Assembly (NCBI GenBank): GCA_036429605.1
Contig: CM071589.1
Location: 4,526,001-4,590,000 of the forward strand
From: Cladobotryum mycophilum
Lineage: Eukaryota; Ascomycota; Sordariomycetes; Hypocreales; Hypocreaceae
Direction of reading: 5' to 3'
DNA length: 64,000 nt
Shown here piece by piece: positions 14,901 through 24,673 of this stretch; the first letter of the stretch is position 1; each line of letters starts with the position of its first letter. Both the position numbers and the translations under genes were made by a program. The notes beneath the pieces are model-generated. The model did no database searches. It saw only the letters and a program-made list of their open reading frames with translations, and was not told the DNA's origin.

Positions 14901-16530
14901 GACTCAAGGGCAACATAGTTACTCATTATAAACAATCGTGATTAAGGGTACGTGAAGATGCGCGAAATTGGAGTATCGTTGAGACTAGTACGTCGCAGGC
15001 CTTTGATAGCCTCGTGGTGCTGTTTCGTTGCATCTCCTGCAACGCACCGTTATGGTGTCTTGTTGCACTCCAAAGGGGTATTGCTTGCTATAGAGTATTT
15101 GGATTACAATTACTAGAACTTGTGGCATCGTCGTTCATTTTATATAAAGTATTGATGGCACGAATGCTTGATGGTATAGAGACGTGTATCTCGTGCTGTG
15201 AGTATGCTTCAAGTTTGGCAGCTCTTGGGACTTGCGAGATATTTCAAGCCTGACAAGGGCGCTGTAGTAAAGGATATCAATGGACTATATTGTATATACT
15301 GAGTATATTGGAGTTGGAACCTCTCCCGATCTTCCACACAGTTCTCCTTTTGTTGTACTGAAGGTGACTCTTCTTTGCTTGTTTGCCTCGCAACCTCGAC
15401 TCCGGCTTTGGCTATCGGTACACAGATCTGTGCGCCGGCCACATGCTTTTCGACATGAATAAGGCAAAGCAGGGTATTCATTTATCGCCGAGTCATCAAC
15501 GTGTTACAAGATCCTGCGGCTGAAGATGGGAGCTTCTTGGCACCTTTGGATGTCCATGAAAGGGCGAACAAGTAGGAAGGTGACAGTGCCCTTTTTCCAG
15601 ATTGCATGCTGCATTGATGGAGGCTTTCATTTGGAGATGCAGAGATTTGACTGGTCATTGCTCTAGGGTATCATATATGCGCAGCCAGTAAGGCAAAGGC
15701 TTGGAAGAAAGGCGACAGCAAGATGGTATATTTGGGTGCGACGCTGTCAAATTGCATGTCGCGTGACCACTTTAGACGTCAGGGGTAACACCGACAAAGG
15801 GCCATGGGGGACTTGTGAGCATGTGAAGATGGAGCAGTACGATGAGGTGATGTGTTTGATGCAGTTATATAGCATCTATCTCATGGCAGAAATAAATACA
15901 TAATTTTAACATGTTTATTTCGTCTTTATACGATGTTTGTTCGTATGTGCGTTGTTGGTGGGCGGGGCTGGTGATGGAGTGAATGTTCAATGTCTGGTTT
16001 GGAGGGGTAGAATAGGGGACCTTGATTAGAAAAGTACTTGTCATAACGAGTGCCATACTGTAAATCAACAAGTACTGCACTACTGCCGATCCAATGCCGC
16101 ATGCAGTCCCTCCAAAGCCCCCTGGCAATAGCATAGCGTCGTCCACTGGTCAATCAAAGTCGCGTCTCATGCGCAGCGAATTGAATTGCTCTGCTTTGAG
16201 GCCAGCCAAACCTCAACTGTCATCATCATCGTAATCCAATCCGCCATTTCATCTTCAACACCGACACTGACGAAGACGAAGACGAAGACGACGACGATTA
16301 CCACCCAACGAAGAGACATTCATTTTTTTCTTGGATTTCATTGCCTACCCTATGGACTCGCTATAATCTTTCTCTAGAGGCGCAATTGGATATTCTTTTT
16401 TCTCTTCTTCTCTTTTTGGCTTCAATCCTTTTTGCTTCTTTTTACGACTAATTTTCTTCTTCTTGGCTGTGCTGGCAATTATCGCCTCTTTTTTTTTTTT
16501 AAAATAATTGATACGAAATCTTTTGCGACA
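11001..16530. other. Gene-free stretch, right part, upstream of the PQ-loop gene
   Basis: No gene is supportable. Simple repeats are frequent: (AC)n at 11884-11908, (GGT)n at 12346-12369, GA-rich runs at 12932-12976, TTTC repeats near 13445-13462, and mixed GAT/GCT triplets near 13690-13735. The part from about 13.2 to 14.8 kb is AT-richer. Pyrimidine-rich sequence from about 16330 to 16500, ending in a T tract, is probably the leader and core promoter of the gene at 16531. Open frames on both strands are short and do not look like protein. Confidence 0.55.
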
Positions 16531-16749
16531 ATGAGCTGGTTAGCGAGCCTGACGGGCTACATTGCGCCCCTGTTTATCATCCTGTCGCCCATCATTTCCT
16601 ATGGCGATCAGGCGATTTCGATGCATCGGAAGAAGAACAGCGGTGGCTTTTCTCTCGATATCCCTCTGATTATGTTGATCGCGTCATTTTTCAGGTTCGT
16701 ATTTTACATCTCCTTGTTACCGCTCTTTGCATGACCCGATTCATCCGAA

Positions 16750-16780
<31 letters not shown>

Positions 16781-17523
16781 AAAAGAAACAACACTGATAC
16801 AGTCCGCTGTAGAATCTTTTACTGGCCTGGCGCGCGATTCGATACGAGCTTGTTGATACAGTCCCTCATCATGGTGGGAGTGCAAGTTGCCCTGCTCAAG
16901 ATTGCGCTCGATCACCGACCTGCGCCGTCAAACAAAGGGGGAGACGCTGGTCTGCCCTTCACCGGAGGCGAGGGTGTCTTTACGATGCAGCGACCGTACA
17001 ATTTCTGGCAATGGAGGTCGCCAAAGCCGTGAGTTTTTGCCCCGTCCGCCATCAAGTGCTTTGCTTTGCTTTGCTTTGCTTTGCGAAAGAAGAAGAAACA
17101 AGCGACAGACTGACACCTAGAAAAAACAGGTACTGGCAGTTCATCATGTATCTTGCCGCCGGTTTGCTATTCTGCGAAGTCTTCATGTCGACCATGCCCC
17201 CGATTTACGCCATGTACTCTGCCGTGATCGGAACCGTCGGACTCGCAGTCGAAGCCACTCTACCGATCCCTCAGATCCTCGCCAACGCGGAAACAAAGTC
17301 ATGCAGGGGATTCCGAGTATCCGTCCTTGCCAGCTGGCTCGCGGGTGATGCGATGAAGCTCTTCTGGTTCTTTACGGCGACGACCGAGATTCCCTTTGCC
17401 TTCAAGGCCTGCGGTATCTTCCAGGCGTTTTGCGACGCCTTTTTGGGAGTGCAATACCTCATGTACGGCGAGGGTGAGCAGCCGACCTTGCGACCGGGGC
17501 ACGACGAATTCGAGCTGAAATAA
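16531..17523 (+). CDS. PQ-loop repeat membrane protein (SLC66A2/PQLC1 and yeast Any1 type)
   Basis: Three exons, 16531-16694, 16813-17028 and 17130-17523, give 257 residues. The introns (118 and 101 nt) have GTTCGT/TGTAG and GTGAGT/ACAG borders and join in phase. The protein is strongly hydrophobic with about seven predicted membrane segments. It carries the two proline-glutamine-type motifs of PQ-loop proteins: an ISYGDQ element near residue 25 and LPIPQIL in exon 3. It also has the conserved FYWPGARFDTSLLIQS stretch at the first exon junction. Family members sit in endosome/Golgi membranes; yeast Any1 (YMR010W) acts on phospholipid flipping and membrane traffic, and the human protein is PQLC1. 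Transport of a specific substrate is not shown. Intron 1 contains a GA microsatellite and intron 2 a (TTTGC)5 repeat. The frame is intact, and its G5 and C5 runs are correct. The start is the first ATG after the T-rich leader. Confidence 0.88.
17058..17084. repeat. (TTTGC)5 pentanucleotide repeat inside an intron
   Basis: Five tandem TTTGC units lie in the second intron of the PQ-loop gene, between donor 17029 and acceptor 17129. The run is intronic, so length change should not affect the protein. Confidence 0.9.
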
Positions 17524-19430
17524 TTTTTGGATACATGCATGCATGCAATGGAGTTTTTTTGCCAATCTTTGCTGGGGAGGGCTGCATACATTCTTATCAT
17601 CCCCACGCACGGCTGGGGCATGATGCGACTTATGAGTTATTGATATAATTGTGATTTTGTATTTTGAGGGCAAGATTAGGTAGGTGTACGTTAACATTGT
17701 ATACGGAATTGGGCGATAGAGATGGGAGCCTTTCTTTGTATAAACTTGAACTGGCGAAAAACAGTTGGACGAGTTGTTATGATGGACGACAGACGATGGC
17801 GAGAGAGAGAGAGAGAGAGAGACGTTAAGTCGTGTTAGAGAGGTACAACCCCTTTTGGGACTGAATGGGTGATGCACGATACATGTAAACATTTAGAGAC
17901 TTATAAATAATATCCTAATGCAAATATGAAGACACTGTTTGTTGAATCCCTATATTTTCGAGGTGACTGGAGTTGTTTAGATGCTGTTTATGTTGAGAAG
18001 CGCTGTGTGGCGAAGAGGTCACTCGCTATGTCATTTGCACCAGGCAGCTACCGAGTTACTGCTACTAGGTACTATCACCATCAGGAGAAGCCCCCCAGCC
18101 ACCCTGATTTCTCCTGACACCACAACACTCATCATCTACATATTAGGTTCATACATACATGCATGCATACATACATACATACAAAATTGTTTATTATCGA
18201 ATTGACAATTTATTATCCATCGTTGCGAGAGGCTCCTTTTCATTACTGACGTAATCAACTCACAAGTGTCGATTTTGGGGGTCACGCGTTGTGCGGCTGT
18301 TGCAACTTCTCTTTCGCTCCCTTGCAGCAAGCAAATCAGATACAACCAAGTTGAACTACCTACTTACCTTACTTAGCAGTATTCAGTTGGTTGGCTGAGT
18401 GTATTCGACGCAGTGACCTGAACAGCCTTGAAGATATATACACCAAGCTATATTTATATTCAACTAATTATCACATTTCTCTTTTTCTTTCTTTTCTCTC
18501 TTTTTCTTTCTCTTTCTTCTTCTTCTTCTTTCCTTCTAGCATTGCCGTTGCTCTTGGTAGTCATTGAGGATTTTAACATCTCTCGGAGCGTCTATTGTCT
18601 CGCAGACTATACCTTTGCCACTCAACCACTGTTCAACTACCCCAAGACAAGTAGGACACTTTATATAGATTTACGAGAGGGAAGCAAGGGCATCTTGGGG
18701 TTCGCATAGACTCTAGGTATGTAAGTATCTAATCTCATACGTCAGTCGCCCTATTCAAGTCTATTCATTCTCTGCATTTCCTCGATTTGAGTCAAAGCTG
18801 TCCTCCCTCTCTGTTTGCCTTGTCATCACCACCATTTCATACTCTTCGAACCTATTGTTCAATCTATCAACAACTCCCACTTAAATACCTGAGACACCTG
18901 CACTTGAATCACAGACCTCAACACACACACACACACACACACACACAAGACCCCACCGACGTCTCATCAACACTCACAGCTGTCAACACTTCACTTGCCT
19001 TTAAGCTGTTCCTGAGATTACAATTCACCTTTTATTTTATCAGTCAGGTGACTGCACTTTTATGTTTGCCTCAAGGCATCAAATGCCTTCACCTTCACTC
19101 TCCCTCATCCTCATCTCTTCTATTTCATCTTTCTTTCCTGCAACTGCCCTCCAGACTTGACAACTTTGACACAACAAGAGAAAAGTCGACTCATCGCCTG
19201 CATCATCTATCCCTTCATTGACGCACTATTACCTGCGCCAGTGAGTTGAGCCGGCTCATCATTTTCATCTCGACCAGTTGCTGATTCATTTAGCCCCATC
19301 TCACAGATTCTCCTGCAACCTGCCACTGTTGCATCATCCTCATCAGCTTCCGCTACTCAGTGAGCCATCTCCATCACCTCACGCATTTCGTCGTTGCTAA
19401 TAGAGATTCTCGCCCATAGAAGTTGTCAAC
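17524..19430. other. Intergenic: 3' end of PQ-loop gene and long leader of the next gene
   Basis: No gene is supportable. It holds a GA run near 17806-17821, an ACAT tetramer repeat at 18151-18183, (AC)n at 18918-18947, and long C/T-rich tracts from 18475 to 19420. The latter look like the promoter and untranslated leader of the gene starting at 19431. Open frames in the CT-rich part are Ser/Leu/Pro/His low complexity and are not credible proteins. Confidence 0.55.
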
Positions 19431-20787
19431 ATGCCTGCCACAAACAGCAAGGCTAACTACAAGACTTATGAGGCCCAGGCCCGTATGGTTCGAGCCATTG
19501 TCGCGGCTCACCCAGAAGTCAAATGGAACTACAGGGGTAAGATACATGTCTTTTTCTTTTTTGCGGTCTGAACACTTTTATGCGTTGCTCCCTCCACAGT
19601 TTGTCGTTTCCTTGCTGCCAGAAAATCGTTACAATCCGTTTGGGGCGAAGGTTGACTCTTCGTCCCAGATATCGTGGCCTGCTATGGTTCCGACATCACT
19701 GAGCACGCGCTGAACCATCGGTTCCGTCGACTGCGTTCTCAGTCACTCATCATTCGTGAAGCTCGGAGAGTGGGTCTCGACATGAAGAACCTCATGGGCG
19801 AGGCGGACCTCCCTGCTACTCAAGAGGGAGTTGACAAGAAGAGTATGAACATTTTCTCTCAACATGGACATCGACTTGAGAAGGCTCGGAGCTATTTCTC
19901 TACTACGACCTTACTTACGATATATAACCCTTGGCCCAGCAATATTTACATGACGCTTCAGAGATATTGACACTAACAAATTTTTTCCTTAGATATTGCC
20001 AAGTACTTTGGTCAGTCCACCACAGACGGCATTCAGTTCCAGTTCCGCACCATCAAGAAGGACGCAGACCGTCTCCGCCAGGTCGAGCAAAACGGCGGCG
20101 ATGTTGCCAACTGCCTTTCCCTCGGCACTGCCAGTGGCAGCGTCTTCTCCACGCCGTCTAAACCTACCCCCGTCCGCGGCACCGGCAGCCGAACTGGAAC
20201 CGGCGGCGGACGCAAGCGCACTCGCATCCCTGAGATCAAGCGAACCTCCTCGGACGAGGACGAGGACGACGATGATGCTGATGACAATGACGGCGGCGGC
20301 GGCTGGAGCGAGAGGGAGGAGACGCCCTCGAAGCGACCCAAGGTTGTAGGAGGAGGAGCAGGAGGAGCAGGAGCCTTCCCGGGCCAGAAGAACGGGACTC
20401 CATCCCGCAGAGCTGCCGCCAAGGCAAACGTTACGATCGCTGAAGCCACGGCCAAGCTCGAGAGCACAAGCAGCAGCAGCGACGAGCACCAAGACTTTGA
20501 CACGCCCACCCAACACTCCGTCTTTGCCCTCCCCCCACAGACTGTCAACCCCTTTGCCACGGCCGCGTACCACCCCCGCCGCCTCTGCCGCCCATGTTCC
20601 CGCGCCCTCCATCTTCGGACATGTCGAGCAGAAGCCGGTTATTCAGCGGAACGACGGCGGTGGCATTGGCGGGTACCGCAGCAGCGCATTTACTCGTGCT
20701 GGGACGGACTCTTACCTGACTGGTGGTCTGAACGACAACAAGAGCTACGAAAACTTGTACGGCGATTTGGGCGATGGCGAGATTTAG
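19431..20787 (+). CDS. Probable nuclear protein with a duplicated Myb/SANT-size module; frame broken near the C-terminus
   Basis: I do not recognise a named family. Exons 19431-19536, 19669-19842 and from 19993 join cleanly (introns 132 and 150 nt). The first part has two similar modules: DIVACYG...ITEHALNHRFRRLR (about residues 36-62) and NIAKYFG...TDGIQFQFRTIKK (about 94-120). Both follow the pattern I-x-x-x-G-x-x-T-x-F-R-x-x-K/R, suggesting an internal duplication of a small helical DNA-binding-like unit. Then come Gly/Arg/Ser-rich sequence, an acidic run (DEDEDDDD) and basic clusters, as in chromatin proteins. Between about 20530 and 20580 the reading frame must change. Upstream codons are natural to about 20575, but only the frame ending at TAG 20787 gives a plausible acidic tail. 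Read without a shift, the frame runs to TGA 20804 as Arg/Trp-rich sequence. One extra C in the C5 run at 20573-20577, or missing Cs in both 20531-20536 and 20573-20577, would explain it. About 357 residues if restored. Confidence 0.72.
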
Positions 20788-20804
20788 GCCCCCTTCTTCC
20801 ATGA

Positions 20805-21946
20805 ACGCCTCACTCCCTCACTCACTCAGTTCCCCCATTTTGTTTTTGTTTTTGTTCTTTGTTTTCATTACTAGCAACACATTCTTCTTGCTTTACTTGG
20901 GCTCGACTTCATCACTTTTGATCACAGTTTTTTTTTTTTTTCGAGGGCATTCAGATGAAGAAACGAAAGAAGAAAGAAAATTCATCGCAAAATGCCCTCA
21001 CCGCACGGCGTTGGAAGGAAAGGAAAGGAAAGGAAAGGGAAAGAAAGGGTCTTTTTTGTTTTTGCTCACACCCACTATCACTTGATCACAACATCTATTT
21101 GTTTCCCCCTTCCTCTCTGCCCACCTACCCCCTCATATCGCATTTTCTTGTTCTTCCCCCTCCTTTGTTTGAAGGGATTACACAGCCTCATCATTTCGAC
21201 TATGAATATTCTCCCCCAAGGGAGGGTGTCAAAAAAACCTCACTGCCGGTTTTGGTAGTAGTATTTTGTATGTGGTTGACCGGCAGGTGTGTTTATTCCA
21301 TACACCCCGGGTGCCCCCCTTCCATCACCTCCCTTCCACCACCTCCCTTGCTATATCTCGACAACAATTTTCTCCTTTTTTGCTCTACTACTTGTTTATT
21401 CCCAACAAGGGGTTTTTATTCTTCCTTCTGCTTCATTGGCTAGCTGGGAGGATACATACCCCCCAAGACGATAGGATGGCGGATTGTGAGGAGGAAAATG
21501 GAAGAAAACATGGGAACTGGGGCCAAAATGAATCTTCTACAATTTTTTTTTGGGAGGGCTGAAGATATAAGAAGAAAGAGAGGAGCCCAGACAGGAGTGC
21601 TATAACAGACACACAGAAATTAGGACATGTAGGGAATATAAAAGTTTGCATGGTAACATTCACTGGGACTTTGCCATGTAAACTCGCCATTGAACTTTCT
21701 TCACGCCCAATTTGTAGTTGAGCTGGCAAAGCACCAACTGACTCCGATATGTCAGGCTACACATCACGTACAAGCATTGTAAGACTCCCAAAATAACAAT
21801 TGTTTCATTGTCTATTCAGAGTTGAGTCTGAACTGCAGTAGCTTACACATACCATCCAACTTCAAATCCCAAAGGTATATCCCACCAAACCCTTCTTCCC
21901 TCGACGCCTTACTTTTTTCCCCCGTTCAAAGATAAAACCAGTCTCT
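20805..21946. other. Intergenic between convergent genes
   Basis: No gene is supportable. The stretch holds T-rich and C/T-rich low complexity, an AAGGA repeat around 21016-21042 and a poly-T of 13 near 20929. It presumably contains the 3' untranslated regions of the nuclear-protein gene (+) and the MTHFR gene (-), which point toward each other. Confidence 0.55.
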
Positions 21947-23940
21947 CTAACTCAGCAGTAAGTTCCACAGCGCATCTTGGTCCACAAAGTCATGGTGAAT
22001 AATGTTCACCAACCAACAGTCATCCTTGACATTATGCAGAAACTTGTGCGCCTCCGAGTCTTTGCTGTACACCTTGGACCACTCACTCCATATATCAAAG
22101 GCCTCTTCATTCCACGCCCGGAAACTTACCTCCTCAATGATGGTCGGTGTCACAATTTCCTTGCCAGGGAAGACGCCCCACGTCACAGCGTTTGTGCTCG
22201 TCTTGGCATCGTCGTCGTCCGATGTGATAAAATCTCCCTTGGCATTTCCGGCGAAGAAGCAAATCGAGTCCCGGACTTCAGGTGAGGAAAGCTTCTCCAA
22301 CAAGACTCTCCATTCTGAGGATGAGATGAAGAGTTCAACAAAAGCCTTTTGGAAGACGAATCCTGATTGTGGACCCCATCCAAATGTTGCGTGGGTTGAA
22401 GGTGCCCCATTCACTGCGGGCTGAGAAGCAACAGTCCACCAACCCTTGGTATTCAATTCCAGGAGTTTAGGCTTGATGATGGAAGATTCCGCCATGAGCT
22501 CTTCTTCGCTCCAAGGAATGGCTGACAATTCTCCCTTGATGTGTCGGATAAAAATATCGTTGATATCACTCCTAGCCTTTGGATAACCCCACAGAGAGAC
22601 AGCCTGGGGAACCGACATGTGGATACTGACACCATATCCATCGATTTCACCATATGCTGGCGATCGAGCATCACCGAAACGACCATTGGGGAAATCATCC
22701 CATGTAGCTTCACGCCCGAGAGCACCCTCACCTTCGGAGATGGCTAAAGTATTCATCCGACTGTTGATGCTTTCTGCCGGAATGCCTGCTTCCTGGCTGG
22801 TGGCTTCCCACTCAGGGTGTGTCGCACTTCTGCCGCCAACAATAACGCGGTTGTGAGGGTCGGATCCAACTGATGAAAGTCTCCTTCCTGTACGAGAGTG
22901 ACTGCTCTTACGACGTGCGACATGGCCATTGACCTGGAGCAGAGGCACGGGCAAAGGCTCATCACTAACGGCTTCCTCGTCTTCTGGCGCATCAGGGATG
23001 AGTTTTGTTCTCTCGAGGATGAATGACACGGCCTTTTCCAAGTTGAGGGTATAAAAGTGAAAACCCTTGGGACCCGGAGTTCTGCTTTTCACTTCCCTGA
23101 CCTGCTCAACCAATTCGCTCAAAATATCAACTCCTACCAGCTTGACCTTTTCGTCATCACCCTTAGCAGCATTTAAGCGGGATGTGAGGTCCTCAGGCAT
23201 CCTTGCATGACTGAGCTTTGTTGTCCGTTTGATCATGGCGAAGCTTTGAATTGGCATTAGACCCGGTAGAATAGGAATAGTCTTGAACACGCCACTTGGG
23301 TGCTCCCTTAGAGTAGTTTCAAACTTATCGTAGGCTTCAATGTCGAAGAAGAGCTGCGTCATGATAAAGTCGGCACCAGCTTGGACCTTGTCCACCAGAT
23401 ATGGGAGATCGTGTTCGAGACTTTGTTCCTCAGGATGGCTACCGCTGGCATGACCCTCTGGATATGCGGCCACGCCAATGCAAAAGTAGCTTCCATATTT
23501 CTTTCGGATGTATTTGACCAGGTCAATTGCCCAGTTGAACTCCTCGGATGCATTCGTCTGGACCCCGTTGGCCTCAGCGTACTCGTCGTTACGAGGTGGA
23601 TCCCCCTCAAGGCTAGAATGTTTCGAATTCCTAGAGCCCGCGCATCCTCCAGAGCCTTGTCCACGGCCTCCTGGCTCATGTTTGTGCATGTCAGGTGTAG
23701 GCAGGTCGTCAGGCCAAGCTCGCGTTGGCAGAACTCGGCGAGCTCCATGGACTTTTCGGCCGTAGAACCGCCGGCTCCCCAGGTGACGTTGACAAAGAGC
23801 GGCCGCAATGCTCGTTCCATTCGCTGAAGACGAGCGCGCAGATTGGAGAAACCCATTGCGGTCTTGGGAGGGAAGAACTCGAGGGAGAAGTATTCGCCGT
23901 CGGCCGGCAGAGCGGCTATCTTGTCTGTAATTCTTTCCAT
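21947..23940 (-). CDS. Methylenetetrahydrofolate reductase, one frame break in a C5 run
   Basis: The enzyme reduces 5,10-methylene- to 5-methyl-tetrahydrofolate, the methyl donor for methionine synthesis, in the cytosol. It is a MET12/MET13-family protein; I cannot say which paralogue. No intron is seen. The N-terminal TIM barrel shows LEFFPPKT (about residues 20-27, with the catalytic-type Glu), NVTWGAGGST (51-60), HLTCTNMS and RNILALRGDPP. The linker has the conserved WDDFPNGRFGDARSPAYGE stretch. The C-terminal half is the regulatory domain that binds S-adenosylmethionine in eukaryotic MTHFR. The linker also carries about 70 extra Ser/Arg-rich residues. The frame breaks inside RNILALRG/DPPRND, at the plus-strand C5 run 23602-23606. 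One more base there gives 664 residues, a normal length. As it stands, the first frame stops early. The ATG at 23940 is the first one before the conserved start. It is divergent from the mitochondrial LeuRS gene. Confidence 0.93.
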
Positions 23941-24673
23941 TGTGACGAAGAGGATGTCGAGAGAGCACTGTGCCGATTGTAATTATTCCTCTTTTATCTC
24001 TCGTTATAGAGAGTGATGCTGACTCGGGTAGACTCGTCGTTGGACGGCGCGTGACTGGGCGGGGAGAAGCCCAGTCCTGATCGAGTATGTGTATGCGTGT
24101 TGATGGAATAACTGTCGGATAGAGGAATTGGGTTGGATATTCAATAACAAGAGATGGGAACCATCTCGTCAACCTCCAAATCAAGAGATGATAGAAAAGA
24201 AAAAAGGAAGCCACTCAAAAGTTTTGCCCCCTCTATTGTGACATCCAAGTTCCACTGCCACCCAACAGCAACAGCAGCAATAGCAATCCAATGGCAGTAG
24301 CCGTGATGTCGAATGCCGTTTTCGGTTTATGGCGGGACACATCTTCGACCTTAGCGGGGTTGCTTCCGTTGTCGCAGAGCAGCTTCCACTGGTTCTCCAG
24401 CACACTCTAGCGCCGTTGATCGCTATGACGCAGGTTGTGCAACCGCCTGGAACAGCCTGTAGCAGCCTGTAAGGGCCGCCCTGCAACCCCCCGCAAGGCC
24501 CAGCTCCAGGTCTGAGCTCCCATTAAAGTCTAGCGCACATTGAAATGTTTTGTTCCATTCTGGATCTGCAGACGTCAAGATCAACGGAGCTCAACTTACA
24601 ACATATTCTCGTCAGAATCACCAAGTTAGCTCTGCCTACTGCGCAATTGGCTTCACATAATGAACCAGCCGTA
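23941..24673. promoter_or_regulatory. Divergent intergenic region, MTHFR / mitochondrial LeuRS
   Basis: This 730-bp region should contain both promoters, since the flanking genes are transcribed outward. It has a CAA/CAG-like run at 24265-24285. An upstream in-frame ATG at 24545 could extend LeuRS by 43 residues. I see no other gene. Confidence 0.55.

Noticed and set aside
19989..20612. 207- and 175-codon open frames antisense to the nuclear protein gene
   Set aside because: Gly/Ala/Ser low complexity, produced by the GC-rich codons of the sense gene.
20567..20631. Short intron as explanation for the frame change in the nuclear protein gene
   Set aside because: The possible GT-AG pairs (62 and 65 nt, or 21, 195 and 198 nt with earlier donors) have lengths that do not give the required phase.
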